From IMG/VR virus record IMGVR_UViG_3300017963_000243, positions 1-64,000 of that record: a stretch of DNA of 64,000 bases; one strand, written 5' to 3'. The position numbers were made by a program, and so were the translations under genes. How positions within the stretch are numbered: position 1 is the stretch's first letter; every line of letters begins with the position of its first letter. This stretch comes from a virus. The notes beneath the pieces were generated by a model. It was given only the letters and a program-made list of their open reading frames with translations. It searched no databases and was not told the origin of the DNA. Below are positions 1-7,895 of the stretch, in pieces.

Positions 1-7
1 GCCCCTC

Positions 8-883
8 TCAAATTGGTGTCGGAAGCGGCTTGCTGGGCGAATAGCGAAGCCGCGTGACTTCTTCTTTACGGTAGGCGTTCCACGCAATGATGCACTTCGC
101 GAAGATCTCTCTCCGCGTAGCTGCTGACTTGTTGGTGAGGATGTTGGCGCCGGAGTTGAGCGTGGCGGTGAGGAGGAAGTTGTTCAGCTGGCGGTCGGGA
201 AGGTCCGGAGAGATTCCCGTAGCGTCTCGGACAGCGGTCCAGAACCGTCGGCTGAAGTCTTCGCTGATCTTGTAGGTCTCGAAGATGGCGGCTACTACGG
301 CTCCCTTCTTCATGAACTTGAACCCCCCGGAACCCGACGTCTTGGAGAGCTCTTGTACGAAGAGGATGAAGTCCTCATTCTTGGTCAGGAGCTGCGCTCG
401 ATCCTCCCTGCGTTTGGCCATGTACTGCTCACCCCACTTGGCGTAAGCGAGCGCCGTCGTACAGAGATTGACGAGCCACGTGGGCATGTCCATGAGGGAC
501 TCGAGCGTCCCCGCGTAGACGCGGTTGACGTCACCGGCGTTTCGGGAGCTCACTCCAGAATCGAACTTGGAGTAGAGCTCGGCGACCTCCTCCATGTCCT
601 TGCACTCGTAGACCGTCACGTTGACACGCAGGCCCGAGTTGACGAGCTTCGGGTTGGTGTGGAAGAGGTAACTCGTGTGCTGTCCGTTCACGCGGTAGAC
701 GTCGTTGCCCACTTGAGCCGCCGCCCACTGAAAGACGATGGTCTTCTTGGTCTTGACGTCGGCACAGAGTTCTCGGATGCGCTTCTGGCTCAGCGGACGC
801 TCTCGAGGGACGGGCTCCATGGTGGCGTACTTCTTGGCCAGCGCCTTTGTTAACGCGGTCGTTTTGGTGTGCAGAATGCGCAT
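8..883 (-). CDS. ParB/DGQHR-like protein of unknown function (291 aa)
   Basis: The N-terminal third has a ParB-N/DGQHR-like look: a basic helix around residues 30-45 followed by a beta-rich stretch with an Arg-x-Asn-Gly-Gln-His motif (N66, G67, Q68, H69). The rest is helical and basic and matches nothing I recognise. A GGGAGG ribosome site precedes the ATG. The gene lies downstream of a TGGTAAAAG motif on the same strand and has no close downstream partner inside the window. The family resemblance is by motif only; a function in DNA modification or partition is not shown. Confidence 0.7.
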   Translation of the reverse strand: MRILHTKTTALTKALAKKYATMEPVPRERPLSQKRIRELCADVKTKKTIVFQWAAAQVGNDVYRVNGQHTSYLFHTNPKLVNSGLRVNVTVYECKDMEEVAELYSKFDSGVSSRNAGDVNRVYAGTLESLMDMPTWLVNLCTTALAYAKWGEQYMAKRREDRAQLLTKNEDFILFVQELSKTSGSGGFKFMKKGAVVAAIFETYKISEDFSRRFWTAVRDATGISPDLPDRQLNNFLLTATLNSGANILTNKSAATRREIFAKCIIAWNAYRKEEVTRLRYSPSKPLPTPI

Positions 884-935
884 CGGATAGTACCTCCCTC
901 GTAGTTAGCAACCCACATAGGGGACAGATTGATTA

Positions 936-944
936 CTTTTACCA
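936..944 (-). promoter_or_regulatory. TGGTAAAAG motif, copy 1
   Basis: Minus-strand TGGTAAAAG in the short gap upstream of the ParB/DGQHR-like gene. It is one of five exact intergenic copies found by reading (others at 2629, 15558, 17330 and 54213). A promoter role is inferred from position only. Confidence 0.35.
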
Positions 945-958
945 CGTAAAAAGGAGTT

Positions 959-1414
959 TTAAGCTTGGCGGTTGAGTAACCGCTCCTTGACGAGTTGCGC
1001 CAAGAAAGAAGTACTCTCTATCTCGTAACCATCCGCGCTTATTGCGATAGCTCCGCCACCGAATTCGTCCGTTCGAGGTTTGCTACAAGAGTCAGCCCAT
1101 TGAAGGAGTACTACGTCTTTTCGATTGTGCTCATGCAAGAACGTAGAGATGAACGAGGCTACTATATCGAGATTAGTCCCTTCCTCTTCGTAGAAGTACG
1201 CCTCGTCCGCATGTTCGTCGATATCCACGGTCCCAGGAGGCCAGCCCCAGTCTAGAACGTCTGGCTTGGCCAACTCAAAAAGTGCGCAGAATTTCTCGAG
1301 CTCTTTCTCTTCTAGCTCCTCGGGATCGATTGACGTGTGGGAGAGAAGCCAAGCACGCTCAGCTCGGTTGTGTATAGAAACGGCGATGCTGTACTGACAG
1401 TAGTTATTAGCCAT
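959..1414 (-). CDS. Acidic hypothetical protein (151 aa)
   Basis: I do not recognise it. The protein is acidic in its middle third (runs of Asp/Glu near residues 30-90), with no membrane segment. I chose the ATG at 1414 because GAGG sits just before it and the upstream gene's stop codon overlaps that ribosome site; an in-frame upstream start would run into the preceding gene. The two genes are tightly spaced and probably co-translated. Confidence 0.65.
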   Translation of the reverse strand: MANNYCQYSIAVSIHNRAERAWLLSHTSIDPEELEEKELEKFCALFELAKPDVLDWGWPPGTVDIDEHADEAYFYEEEGTNLDIVASFISTFLHEHNRKDVVLLQWADSCSKPRTDEFGGGAIAISADGYEIESTSFLAQLVKERLLNRQA

Positions 1415-1418
1415 CGGT

Positions 1419-1619
1419 TCAATCCTCGTCGTCGAGATAATCGACATCTGGTGCCCAGGGGTGCAGGTCCCAGTGCAGGTCCGAGAGCTTGTCAGCTATC
1501 TCGGAGAGTTCCATACGCTCACTGTCTTGAATATCCGCGGTCTCGGAATCCCGAAGATCCCGGATACCGCGGACGCAGATGCCCAGGAGCATCCGCACTT
1601 CTTGGATGTTGACGTTCAT
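1419..1619 (-). CDS. Small acidic hypothetical protein (66 aa)
   Basis: A short acidic helical protein of unknown function. A strong GGAGG lies seven bases before the ATG. It starts just after the tRNA-Lys gene on the same strand and is followed within a few bases by the 151-aa acidic protein, so both may be read from a transcript that also carries the tRNA. Confidence 0.6.
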   Translation of the reverse strand: MNVNIQEVRMLLGICVRGIRDLRDSETADIQDSERMELSEIADKLSDLHWDLHPWAPDVDYLDDED

Positions 1620-1632
1620 ACTGTCCTCCTTG

Positions 1633-1706
<74 letters not shown>

Positions 1707-1728
1707 GGTGTGTCGCTGTTTTCGTAAC

Positions 1729-1870
1729 GTCCGCTATTGTACTTCACTGGATGCTAACGATGTCCATTCTGCAACCATGGTGATCCAGGGGTGAATCGTG
1801 ACAACTCTTCAGAGTTGGCGCGATGAACATCACATGGTTGCTTCGTAGTGTGCATCCAGTGATAGCGGAC
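1729..1870 (-). ncRNA. Candidate structured RNA: nested long inverted repeat
   Basis: The 247-nt gap between tRNA-Lys and tRNA-Leu holds nested perfect inverted repeats: 1729-1737 with 1862-1870 (9 bp), 1745-1754 with 1852-1861 (10 bp), about 1771-1784 with 1829-1841 (one bulge), and an apical hairpin at 1802-1817. Together they form a rod of about 140 nt. No gene is supported here. Strand is assumed from the flanking tRNAs; the function is unknown. Confidence 0.5.
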
Positions 1871-1953
1871 AGAGCGAATATGCGTGCACAGAATACACGC
1901 GATTCGAGAAAGTATCTTTCTCTTTGAGCGCTCCGACTCAAACCCACACTTTG

Positions 1954-2038
1954 TACCAGGGACGGGAATCGAACCCGTACGGAGTTACCTCCACAGGATT
2001 TTAAGTCCCGTGCGTCTACCTAGTTCCGCCACCCTGGC
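1954..2038 (-). tRNA. tRNA-Leu(TAA)
   Basis: An 85-nt type II tRNA with a long variable arm (GGAGGTAACTCC), anticodon loop CTTAAAA (anticodon TAA), and a T-arm with TTCGATT. Its first base overlaps the last base of the upstream gene's stop codon (2038-2040), so processing must cut at the end of an mRNA. Confidence 0.95.
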
Positions 2039-2595
2039 TATTTTTTGGAGATCAAGTCTTCAAGATTGGCAGGTAAGCTGTCAGCATTCTGCTGCACCAT
2101 TGGTTCTACCGGAGGAGGCTCGGGAAGATCAAACTGGTCCTCTTCGGGGAGCTCTTCGATAGCTGCGGAGAGAGGGTCGTCGATTCGGAGAGACTTGGAC
2201 ATCTTGTGCCCTCCGGACCCATAACCCATAGGAGCACCCGAACCGCCTCCACCAATGCCTCCCCCATAAACAGCAGGCTCAGGCCCGGATTCTTCTTCGA
2301 CAGCGCTGTCTACCATGCTGAGCTCGACGCGGAGCTCAGTCACCATGCTGAACAGCTTGGCGTTGATTGAACGTTGGTACTCGAGTTCCCGGGCGAGACG
2401 CTCACGATCCTTCTCAGCGCTCTTGAACTGGTCTCGAATCAGATCAAGAACCATCTCGCTCTTGTCGTCAGCTTTCTGGGCCTTTTCACCTGCGGTATCA
2501 AAAACATTGAATCCCACAGCAGTGATGAGAGCTGCTACCCCCGAGAGGATGCCGCCCCACGTCCCGGTAATCCTTGCCGCGCGTGATTCTGCCAT
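2038..2595 (-). CDS. Membrane-anchored coiled-coil protein (185 aa)
   Basis: Residues about 10-30 form a hydrophobic segment, followed by a charged heptad-like helix (about 35-95), then a Gly-rich stretch and a Pro/Glu-rich tail. This architecture suits a membrane- or virion-anchored coiled coil (holin/spanin-like or structural), but I recognise no family. AGGAGG precedes the ATG. The stop codon abuts tRNA-Leu, and a TGGTAAAAG motif lies about 35 bases upstream of the start. Confidence 0.65.
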   Translation of the reverse strand: MAESRAARITGTWGGILSGVAALITAVGFNVFDTAGEKAQKADDKSEMVLDLIRDQFKSAEKDRERLARELEYQRSINAKLFSMVTELRVELSMVDSAVEEESGPEPAVYGGGIGGGGSGAPMGYGSGGHKMSKSLRIDDPLSAAIEELPEEDQFDLPEPPPVEPMVQQNADSLPANLEDLISKK

Positions 2596-2628
2596 GTCAG
2601 AAAACCTCCTGACTTAAGCATACGACGA

Positions 2629-2637
2629 CTTTTACCA
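2629..2637 (-). promoter_or_regulatory. TGGTAAAAG motif, copy 2
   Basis: Minus-strand TGGTAAAAG, followed six bases later by TATGCT, upstream of the coiled-coil gene and tRNA-Leu. Possible promoter element; inference only. Confidence 0.35.
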
Positions 2638-2651
2638 AAAAAGAATTAGGA

Positions 2652-3320
2652 TTAGCGGGTGTTAGGCACGTCAACAGTAGCGACGATTCGAACCCTGTTC
2701 AGATCTTCGTATGTCTGGAATGCGAGGGAAGGGAGGCCCTGAACGGTCACGCGGTCTCTAGCTCTGTCAGGAACAGAGAGGTCGTCTCTGTCGAGCTGGA
2801 TAGAGAAAGGATGGCCGCCCTTAAAGGACTGTGCGAAGACTCCCCCTGCCTGGAGGATGAAGGGGCGAGTCGCCACAGGATCTTCCGCAATGGTCTCGTT
2901 GTAGGGATCAAACGCACCGTAGTAGACTCCCACTGCTCCAACATCACAGCGAACGATCAGGCTCGTGAGCAACAGCTGCCCTCCAAACTTAGGCTGCATT
3001 GCCAGTCTATTCTCTACCGGAAACTGGATAGCGTAGAGCCAACCCGGATCGATGTAGATAGGGATCGACTTCAGGTAATCTGGGAAGTCTGAAAAGTCTT
3101 TAGCGTCGTTTGTAGGCCCCAGATCAAGAGTCGCTACAAGACGAGATTTAAAATCCTCATCGAAGTCGAAGTGGATTACGGGCTTCTTATCCGCAGCGTC
3201 ATTTTCTTGGAGAGGGAAAGTGAGCGCGCCTTCAGTTTTGATGTGCCCAGACCGGTTGTCATACTGGGCTACGAGTGCTGAAGCAGGAAACGCCTGGTTG
3301 GATGTGGGTGCAGATGCCAT
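2652..3320 (-). CDS. Probable virion (tail/baseplate) protein (222 aa)
   Basis: Beta-rich, with no motif I recognise. It overlaps by one base the next upstream gene and belongs to the run 2652-5409 with the MADP paralogs, which look like tail-fibre or baseplate accessory proteins. A virion role is inferred from context and composition. Confidence 0.55.
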   Translation of the reverse strand: MASAPTSNQAFPASALVAQYDNRSGHIKTEGALTFPLQENDAADKKPVIHFDFDEDFKSRLVATLDLGPTNDAKDFSDFPDYLKSIPIYIDPGWLYAIQFPVENRLAMQPKFGGQLLLTSLIVRCDVGAVGVYYGAFDPYNETIAEDPVATRPFILQAGGVFAQSFKGGHPFSIQLDRDDLSVPDRARDRVTVQGLPSLAFQTYEDLNRVRIVATVDVPNTR

Positions 3321-3946
3321 TAGACGTACTCCACGAATCTGTAGAAGCTCGTCACAGAGAGGCGAACTCCCGTTGTAGTGGTAGCCTGAATCCCCAAGAG
3401 GCCCATGGCAGAGTTAGCGACTCCTGCTTCATCCGTCCCCATGAGGGGAGGGTTGGGGTCAGCCCAAAAAAGGAAATCTCCCTTTTCCATGGGGTATGGG
3501 ACGTACTGGGTAGACCTCACTGAAGGTCCGAGTTGCATCTGGTTATTGAGCATGATGCAGGACCCTTCAGTGCACTCAATGTAGAGTGCGACCAAGTACC
3601 CCCAGAGGCCCGGACCGTACTCGAAAGAGTATGCGGGTTCATATACGGGATACGCGGCGTAGAGCCCGTACTGATCGTCCAACATGTACCCCAAGCCCAC
3701 CGAAGGATCGAACGAGTGTTCAATAGAGTACATGGCGTGGTAGTCCACGTCTGATACTAACTCCTCGAGAACTGCCGATTTGTCGACATCAGGCTTACCC
3801 ATGTCGAACTCACTCGAGAAGTCTACTCCGAGTTTGAATTCGGTCTCAGGAAGCGTAAGAGGATTAGGCAGTAGCCCGAGGATTCCTGAGCCTACCGCGA
3901 AGCCTCCGAAAGCTCCCGAGCCAAATGCGCCTGATCCGAATCCCAT
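3320..3946 (-). CDS. Probable virion protein with Gly/Phe-rich N terminus (208 aa)
   Basis: The first 25 residues are a Gly-Ser-Phe-Ala repeat; the remainder is Tyr-rich and beta-type. It has no recognised family. It shares its junction base with the 222-aa protein downstream and follows three paralogous MADP proteins, suggesting one transcription unit. Confidence 0.55.
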   Translation of the reverse strand: MGFGSGAFGSGAFGGFAVGSGILGLLPNPLTLPETEFKLGVDFSSEFDMGKPDVDKSAVLEELVSDVDYHAMYSIEHSFDPSVGLGYMLDDQYGLYAAYPVYEPAYSFEYGPGLWGYLVALYIECTEGSCIMLNNQMQLGPSVRSTQYVPYPMEKGDFLFWADPNPPLMGTDEAGVANSAMGLLGIQATTTTGVRLSVTSFYRFVEYV

Positions 3947-3957
3947 GACTTACTCCG

Positions 3958-4416
3958 TTACTTGGCTGCCGTGGCCTGCTCCAACAAGAAAATTCCGGTG
4001 CCTCCGCTGTTCAAAAAAACAGGGATGTCTGCAACTCCGAACGGCCCAGCTCCTATGCCGGTACTCCCCACTATCCCAGGAGTATTCCACTTGACACCCG
4101 CAGGTCCTGATACGTATAGCGCCTGGCCTGAAGGAATAGCGAAGGGGCCTCCCATTAACCGGATGGACGCGAATCCCCACCGCGGAACGAGCAGGTACAC
4201 GACATCCAATAGCGTCAAGGTCGATGTAGGGCTATCCCAAGACATGTCCCCGTAGGTTTGAGGCCCCAAAATGATGCCGATACGCTGCTGCGTCATCATG
4301 ATCTCGATATCGAGATCCGACATCTGACCTTCGTATTGCTCGTCCCACGGATCGAGATCTGCAGCGGGATACCGAATGTTCAAGTTGGAAGTGTATCTGT
4401 AGTTCGGGTCAGCCAT
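3958..4416 (-). CDS. MADP paralog 3, virion-like protein (152 aa)
   Basis: Third of three adjacent paralogs. Shared features are the MADP start, Arg-x-Thr, a Leu-x-Leu/Ile-x-Tyr-Pro stretch, a Leu-Asp-Pro-Trp-Asp segment near residue 22, Gln-Met at about 31, and a Trp-Asp followed by Thr-Leu-Thr near residues 60-70. Weak SD (ACTCC complement) before ATG. Probably a tail or surface decoration protein; inferred from context. Confidence 0.65.
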   Translation of the reverse strand: MADPNYRYTSNLNIRYPAADLDPWDEQYEGQMSDLDIEIMMTQQRIGIILGPQTYGDMSWDSPTSTLTLLDVVYLLVPRWGFASIRLMGGPFAIPSGQALYVSGPAGVKWNTPGIVGSTGIGAGPFGVADIPVFLNSGGTGIFLLEQATAAK

Positions 4417-4427
4417 CTTTCACTCCT

Positions 4428-4901
4428 TTAAAGCGTAGACGGGTATGCGAAATGGTCTTGAATGCCCATGACGAATGCGCCTGCGATGTGAAGACCGAAT
4501 ACTACTTGCCCTCTAACGTAAGCGGCAGGGGCGGTAGGCGTCACAAACAACTCAGCAGCACCTATAGCGTACGTACTGTCCCAAGGGATATCCTCAGGGA
4601 CGTTCATCAACACGTAGTTGTCGGCTGGAACTACAAGAGGAGTGGCCCCGTCACCCCATGTAAAGACACCGCCAAAGATGGGACACAGCATTGTGAACCC
4701 ATTGATGGTGAGCGTGGTCGACGCAGTGTCCCACTCTATCTTGCGCCCAACGAACGCCAATCGTGCCGACTGCATGGCGAAAAGGATGGTCACGTCAAGT
4801 CGGTCCATCTGCTCGATGTACTTGTCATCCCACGGATCGAGATCCTTCGCAGGATACGATAAGTGGAGATTCGAAGTTACTCTGATATCAGGATCAGCCA
4901 T
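4428..4901 (-). CDS. MADP paralog 2, virion-like protein (157 aa)
   Basis: Second of the three paralogs, closest to the 152-aa copy (same Leu-Asp-Pro-Trp-Asp and Trp-Asp/Thr-Leu-Thr blocks) and diverging after about residue 75. Eleven bases separate it from the next copy. The arrangement indicates tandem duplication followed by divergence. Confidence 0.65.
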   Translation of the reverse strand: MADPDIRVTSNLHLSYPAKDLDPWDDKYIEQMDRLDVTILFAMQSARLAFVGRKIEWDTASTTLTINGFTMLCPIFGGVFTWGDGATPLVVPADNYVLMNVPEDIPWDSTYAIGAAELFVTPTAPAAYVRGQVVFGLHIAGAFVMGIQDHFAYPSTL

Positions 4902-4914
4902 GACTCAGCACTCC

Positions 4915-5409
4915 TTACGGGAACGAAATGGTACGCGATGTCGTCCTGAGGAGGAACGCGATCTCTCCAGGCATGGACCCGTCGTAAACTAATAGCGGGA
5001 TGCGTCTCTCGTTGGGTTCATAAGTAGACATGTCTGCGGTGAATATTCCGTTCGCGGCCCACATACCTGTACCTCTCCACCAAGGGTTAGGCGATGCTGA
5101 ACCGACATCAACATACGCAAGTTGTGAAGGCGATACCGCGAGGCTCGTGGGGCCAAGGGTGATGACTCCCCCGGTAGCAGAGACATACAGACGGATGTTA
5201 CCGTTGACTGTAAGCTGAGAACCATTCCACGTCAGATAAGTGTTTAAATCCCCTGCATCCACCAAAACAGTACCGATATTGACCGAATAGGCCAGCCACT
5301 TTTCAAGATCATTCATCTGCTGGATGATCTGCTTGTCATCAGGTATCAGGCCCGTGTTCGGGTACTTGAGCCTAAGATATTCAGTTTGTCGGGTGCTTGG
5401 ATCGGCCAT
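4915..5409 (-). CDS. MADP paralog 1, virion-like protein (164 aa)
   Basis: First and most divergent of the three paralogs: the MADP start, Arg-x-Thr and Leu-x-Tyr-Pro are kept, but the Leu-Asp-Pro-Trp-Asp block reads Leu-Ile-Pro-Asp-Asp. It has an AGGAGG ribosome site and a TATACTT promoter-like element 35-40 bases upstream, so it heads the 2652-5409 unit. Confidence 0.65.
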   Translation of the reverse strand: MADPSTRQTEYLRLKYPNTGLIPDDKQIIQQMNDLEKWLAYSVNIGTVLVDAGDLNTYLTWNGSQLTVNGNIRLYVSATGGVITLGPTSLAVSPSQLAYVDVGSASPNPWWRGTGMWAANGIFTADMSTYEPNERRIPLLVYDGSMPGEIAFLLRTTSRTISFP

Positions 5410-5443
5410 GGGAGTGCGCCTCCTTCTAGTGAATTTCAGCTAA

Positions 5444-5449
5444 AGTATA
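5444..5449 (-). promoter_or_regulatory. TATACT -10-like element (late promoter set)
   Basis: Minus-strand TATACTTT in the gap before the first MADP paralog. No good -35 box is seen 16-18 bases upstream. One of six exact TATACTT copies before minus-strand units. Confidence 0.5.
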
Positions 5450-5474
5450 GGCCGAAAGCCAAAAAAATGCGACT

Positions 5475-5699
5475 TCAGTCTTCGGGGTCAGGTTCGAGTC
5501 GTGCCTCGGACTCTCGGATAGCAGCCAAGCACTTTGGGCAGTTGGAGTACTGCACCTCAGGGGTGTACTTGGTGCCATCCGTAGAGACGTAGACTTCGTC
5601 TAAGGGAGAGTCGTCTTTATCGAAGTCTGGAGACACCCACTTCCCGCTACAGCAGATTCTGTAACGGGGAGGGTCGTATGCGTCTGTGCAGTGAACCAT
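5475..5699 (-). CDS. Small Cys-rich putative zinc-binding protein (74 aa)
   Basis: Cysteines occur near the N terminus (Val-His-Cys, then Cys-Cys) and in a Cys-Pro-Lys-Cys pair near residue 53, suggesting a zinc ribbon. I start it at 5699, where GGGAGG is well placed; a longer reading upstream would lie in the inverted-repeat region and gives improbable protein. Function unknown. Confidence 0.6.
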   Translation of the reverse strand: MVHCTDAYDPPRYRICCSGKWVSPDFDKDDSPLDEVYVSTDGTKYTPEVQYSNCPKCLAAIRESEARLEPDPED

Positions 5700-5736
5700 G
5701 TCGGCCTCCCTACTACTAGAGTAGCACCTTTGGATT

Positions 5737-5863
5737 CGACATCCAAGGCGCTCCTGGCAGCCTCCTGTAGGCGCCATTCATCAGCTTACCGGGTTAATAT
5801 CTCCGTGTCAGGTACTAGAGATGCATGGCGCCTACAGGGGCAGCCGGAGGTCCTTGGATGTCG
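5737..5863. ncRNA. Candidate structured RNA: long inverted repeat
   Basis: Arms 5737-5748/5852-5863 (12 bp) and 5764-5777/5825-5838 (14 bp) are perfect, joined by a partly paired stretch, giving a rod of about 127 nt with a 47-nt apical region. A further AGTAGC/GCTACT pair lies outside. The whole gene-free stretch 5700-5963 holds this element and the GGACGTAACGTCC palindrome at 5911-5923. Strand and function are unknown. Confidence 0.5.
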
Positions 5864-5910
5864 GACTCCGAACGTACGCTACTGTGGCGCTAAATTATCC
5901 CGGCGAACAA

Positions 5911-5923
5911 GGACGTAACGTCC
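5911..5923. repeat. Palindrome GGACGTAACGTCC
   Basis: An inverted repeat with core ACGTAACGT, 41 bases after the stop of the glycine-zipper gene. A similar palindrome lies at 8514-8530, 34 bases after another minus-strand stop. Could be an operator or a terminator hairpin. Confidence 0.4.
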
Positions 5924-5963
5924 TCTACCCCACTCAGCGGTTTGGGGGTGCTAGTAGAGATTG

Positions 5964-6731
5964 CTATTGGTTTTCGTACAGCCGACCGGCGAGGTGTCCG
6001 TATCCGCGTTCGTAAAGATCGGAGAGGGTGTTTGCACGTTCGCGCGCTTCCCGCATCCCTTCGAGGGTACCTTCGCCTCCACCGAGAGCAGCTCCAGCAA
6101 TCTGGGATTGGAGACGTGAGCTAGTGTCCTCATCCTCACCACCCCCGAGACCACCCAAAGCGGCTCCTGAGAGAGCACCTTCGAGTCCACGCTCCGTCAT
6201 GAGCTCCTTCATGAGCCCTTCACGAATGTCTCCGTACTCTTGGGGTGTGAGCGGCTGCGCCGTCTGCTCTTGGATACCGCGAGCATGCGGTACGAGCCCC
6301 TCATGCGTGCCGTAAGGCATATGACGCGGAACGCGACCTTCCTGAGCAATCTCACCGAGGGTTGTCCCCCAACGCTTTCCGTGACGCTCAGCACCGCTAC
6401 GGCGCGATAAACCGCTCAAGGCACCAAGCCCACCGCCCCCGAGGAGACCCAGGCCGCCTCCGATGAGCGCACCCTTTCCTCCTCCGAGTCCGTATCCGAG
6501 GCCGCCTCCCAAGAGTCCTCCGAGGCCACCCCCGACGATGCCTCCCGTGGTGGGAGCATCACGGTGACGTTCGTAGCCTTCTTGGCCCTTCATCTTGGAA
6601 AACGCCTGGATCTCCTCAGGAGTAATTTCACGCCGCTTATTCCCCGTGAGGGCTGCGGCGATATCTTCTTCCGTGATCTCAGCCAACTTGGTCATCACTT
6701 CGCGGTAACCTTGAACAAATGCGGGATGCAT
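5964..6731 (-). CDS. Glycine-zipper protein (255 aa)
   Basis: The N terminus is helical and contains Thr-Lys-Leu-Ala-Glu. Residues about 65-110 are an almost pure Gly/Leu zipper of stacked GxxxG motifs, with a second Gly-Ala patch near residue 190. Such segments insert into membranes in other phage proteins. I start at 6731, where GGAGG precedes the ATG. It has its own TATACT element upstream. Similar zipper proteins are encoded at 15716, 16666, 25331 and 45872. Confidence 0.65.
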   Translation of the reverse strand: MHPAFVQGYREVMTKLAEITEEDIAAALTGNKRREITPEEIQAFSKMKGQEGYERHRDAPTTGGIVGGGLGGLLGGGLGYGLGGGKGALIGGGLGLLGGGGLGALSGLSRRSGAERHGKRWGTTLGEIAQEGRVPRHMPYGTHEGLVPHARGIQEQTAQPLTPQEYGDIREGLMKELMTERGLEGALSGAALGGLGGGEDEDTSSRLQSQIAGAALGGGEGTLEGMREARERANTLSDLYERGYGHLAGRLYENQ

Positions 6732-6759
6732 GGGGGAACCTCCTTCAAAGTTCCTCACA

Positions 6760-6789
6760 AGTATAGTTCAAGAGACCTCTACAATCCAA
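6760..6789 (-). promoter_or_regulatory. Promoter: TTGGAT-18-TATACT
   Basis: Minus-strand -35 TTGGAT at 6784-6789, 18-nt spacer, -10 TATACT at 6760-6765, followed by TG. It lies directly upstream of the glycine-zipper gene and overlaps the end of the phosphoesterase gene. Confidence 0.55.
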
Positions 6790-7550
6790 GGAGAATATGT
6801 CTTGTTTCTCTGGAAGTAGTAGCCGTGCTGGTTACAGACGAAACGCGTTTCGAAGTACGTAACGTCCACGCGAGGACCGTGGTCATGCCCGTAGACCCAC
6901 AGCTCAGGCTCGTACCGGTCTATGATCCTGGAGAGATCGGATTCGAAGGCTGCACGCGTGAGCGTCTTCAAGAACTTCGGAGGGTGTAGCTGTTTAAGAG
7001 GGGCGCAGTGGGTCACTACGACCGTGGGTCGGCGCTTGTTTCGTGTAGCCAGTGCCTCCTCGAGCCACTCACGACAACGCATATGCTCTCGCGTCCAGAC
7101 GAAGGGAGTCATCGGTCCATAATCCCCGCGAACCTTTATGACGGGTGCTCTCTCCTTCGAATCGATTTTGAAGTCCGTAATGGCCGTCTGAACAGCCAAG
7201 GCATCAAGAGGGTTGCTGATGTCCGACCAGAGAGTCGTACCTAGAAACTGAACACGCGAGATTGTTTGCATGTCCTTTTCTAGGAGGTAGACCGCAGGGA
7301 ACTCGGCGACGACTTTTCGGTATTCGTCCAGTGCGTCCGGGAAGTACCTGCCGTAGTACTCGTGGTTTCCCAAGACGTAGACGATGGGAATGTGCTTCTG
7401 CTTGAGGATCCTACGAAAGACTTTACGCAGACTGGCAGGCTTCTTGTGGATGTCGCCCGCCAAAACCAGCACTTCAGCGTCAGGATGGACTTCGATCTTC
7501 GTCTTCGAGTGGAGCTCCAGATGGAAGTCCGAGGCGATTTGAATTTTCAT
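6768..7550 (-). CDS. Calcineurin-like metallophosphoesterase (260 aa)
   Basis: All metal-binding motifs of the family are visible in order: Asp8-x-His10, Gly-Asp33, Gly-Asn62-His63-Glu64, Thr-His181 and Gly-His222-Asp-His224. Length fits a single-domain enzyme. Phage homologues act as nucleases or cyclic-nucleotide/phosphoester hydrolases; the substrate cannot be told here. The ribosome site is AAAGGAG. Confidence 0.92.
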   Translation of the reverse strand: MKIQIASDFHLELHSKTKIEVHPDAEVLVLAGDIHKKPASLRKVFRRILKQKHIPIVYVLGNHEYYGRYFPDALDEYRKVVAEFPAVYLLEKDMQTISRVQFLGTTLWSDISNPLDALAVQTAITDFKIDSKERAPVIKVRGDYGPMTPFVWTREHMRCREWLEEALATRNKRRPTVVVTHCAPLKQLHPPKFLKTLTRAAFESDLSRIIDRYEPELWVYGHDHGPRVDVTYFETRFVCNQHGYYFQRNKTYSPWIVEVS

Positions 7551-7574
7551 CTTCGAGCTCCTTTGTTTTGAGAT

Positions 7575-7895
7575 TTACCTCGTAAAGTCCAGCTTGGTCT
7601 GGCGCGGGTCGTCTGGTATCGGAGGCCCAAGGTCTTCTTCCTGAGTCTCTGGAGTCCGGAAATCCAGCTCCTCTGGGATCGTCCAGAGTCGAGGCAGCTT
7701 CTCTACTTCAGTTACGCTGTCAATGTCGGGGTGGTCGCTCGCGAAGTCGTCTAGGTCCCAACCCGAGTACGCCTCTACTATGTCTGTTATGTCAGGAGCT
7801 ACGTTGTCTCTAGCTGAATCCTTGGTGTCTGCGTACACGTAGACTTCAGCTACTTCCACCGCCGTGCGTGATACTTTAACTTTGAACATCGGCAT
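7575..7895 (-). CDS. Acidic hypothetical protein (106 aa)
   Basis: The N-terminal 40 residues look like a small alpha/beta fold (Phe-Lys-Val-Lys-Val, then Val-Tyr-Val-Tyr-Ala), and the C-terminal half is acidic and Pro-rich. GGGGAGGTGA precedes the ATG at 7895. It overlaps the end of the next upstream gene by 20 bases, indicating coupled translation. No function recognised. Confidence 0.6.
   Translation of the reverse strand: MPMFKVKVSRTAVEVAEVYVYADTKDSARDNVAPDITDIVEAYSGWDLDDFASDHPDIDSVTEVEKLPRLWTIPEELDFRTPETQEEDLGPPIPDDPRQTKLDFTR

Noticed and set aside
1744-1947. Minus-strand frame of 67 codons between tRNA-Lys and tRNA-Leu
   Set aside because: Lies over the nested inverted repeat, has no ribosome site and improbable composition.
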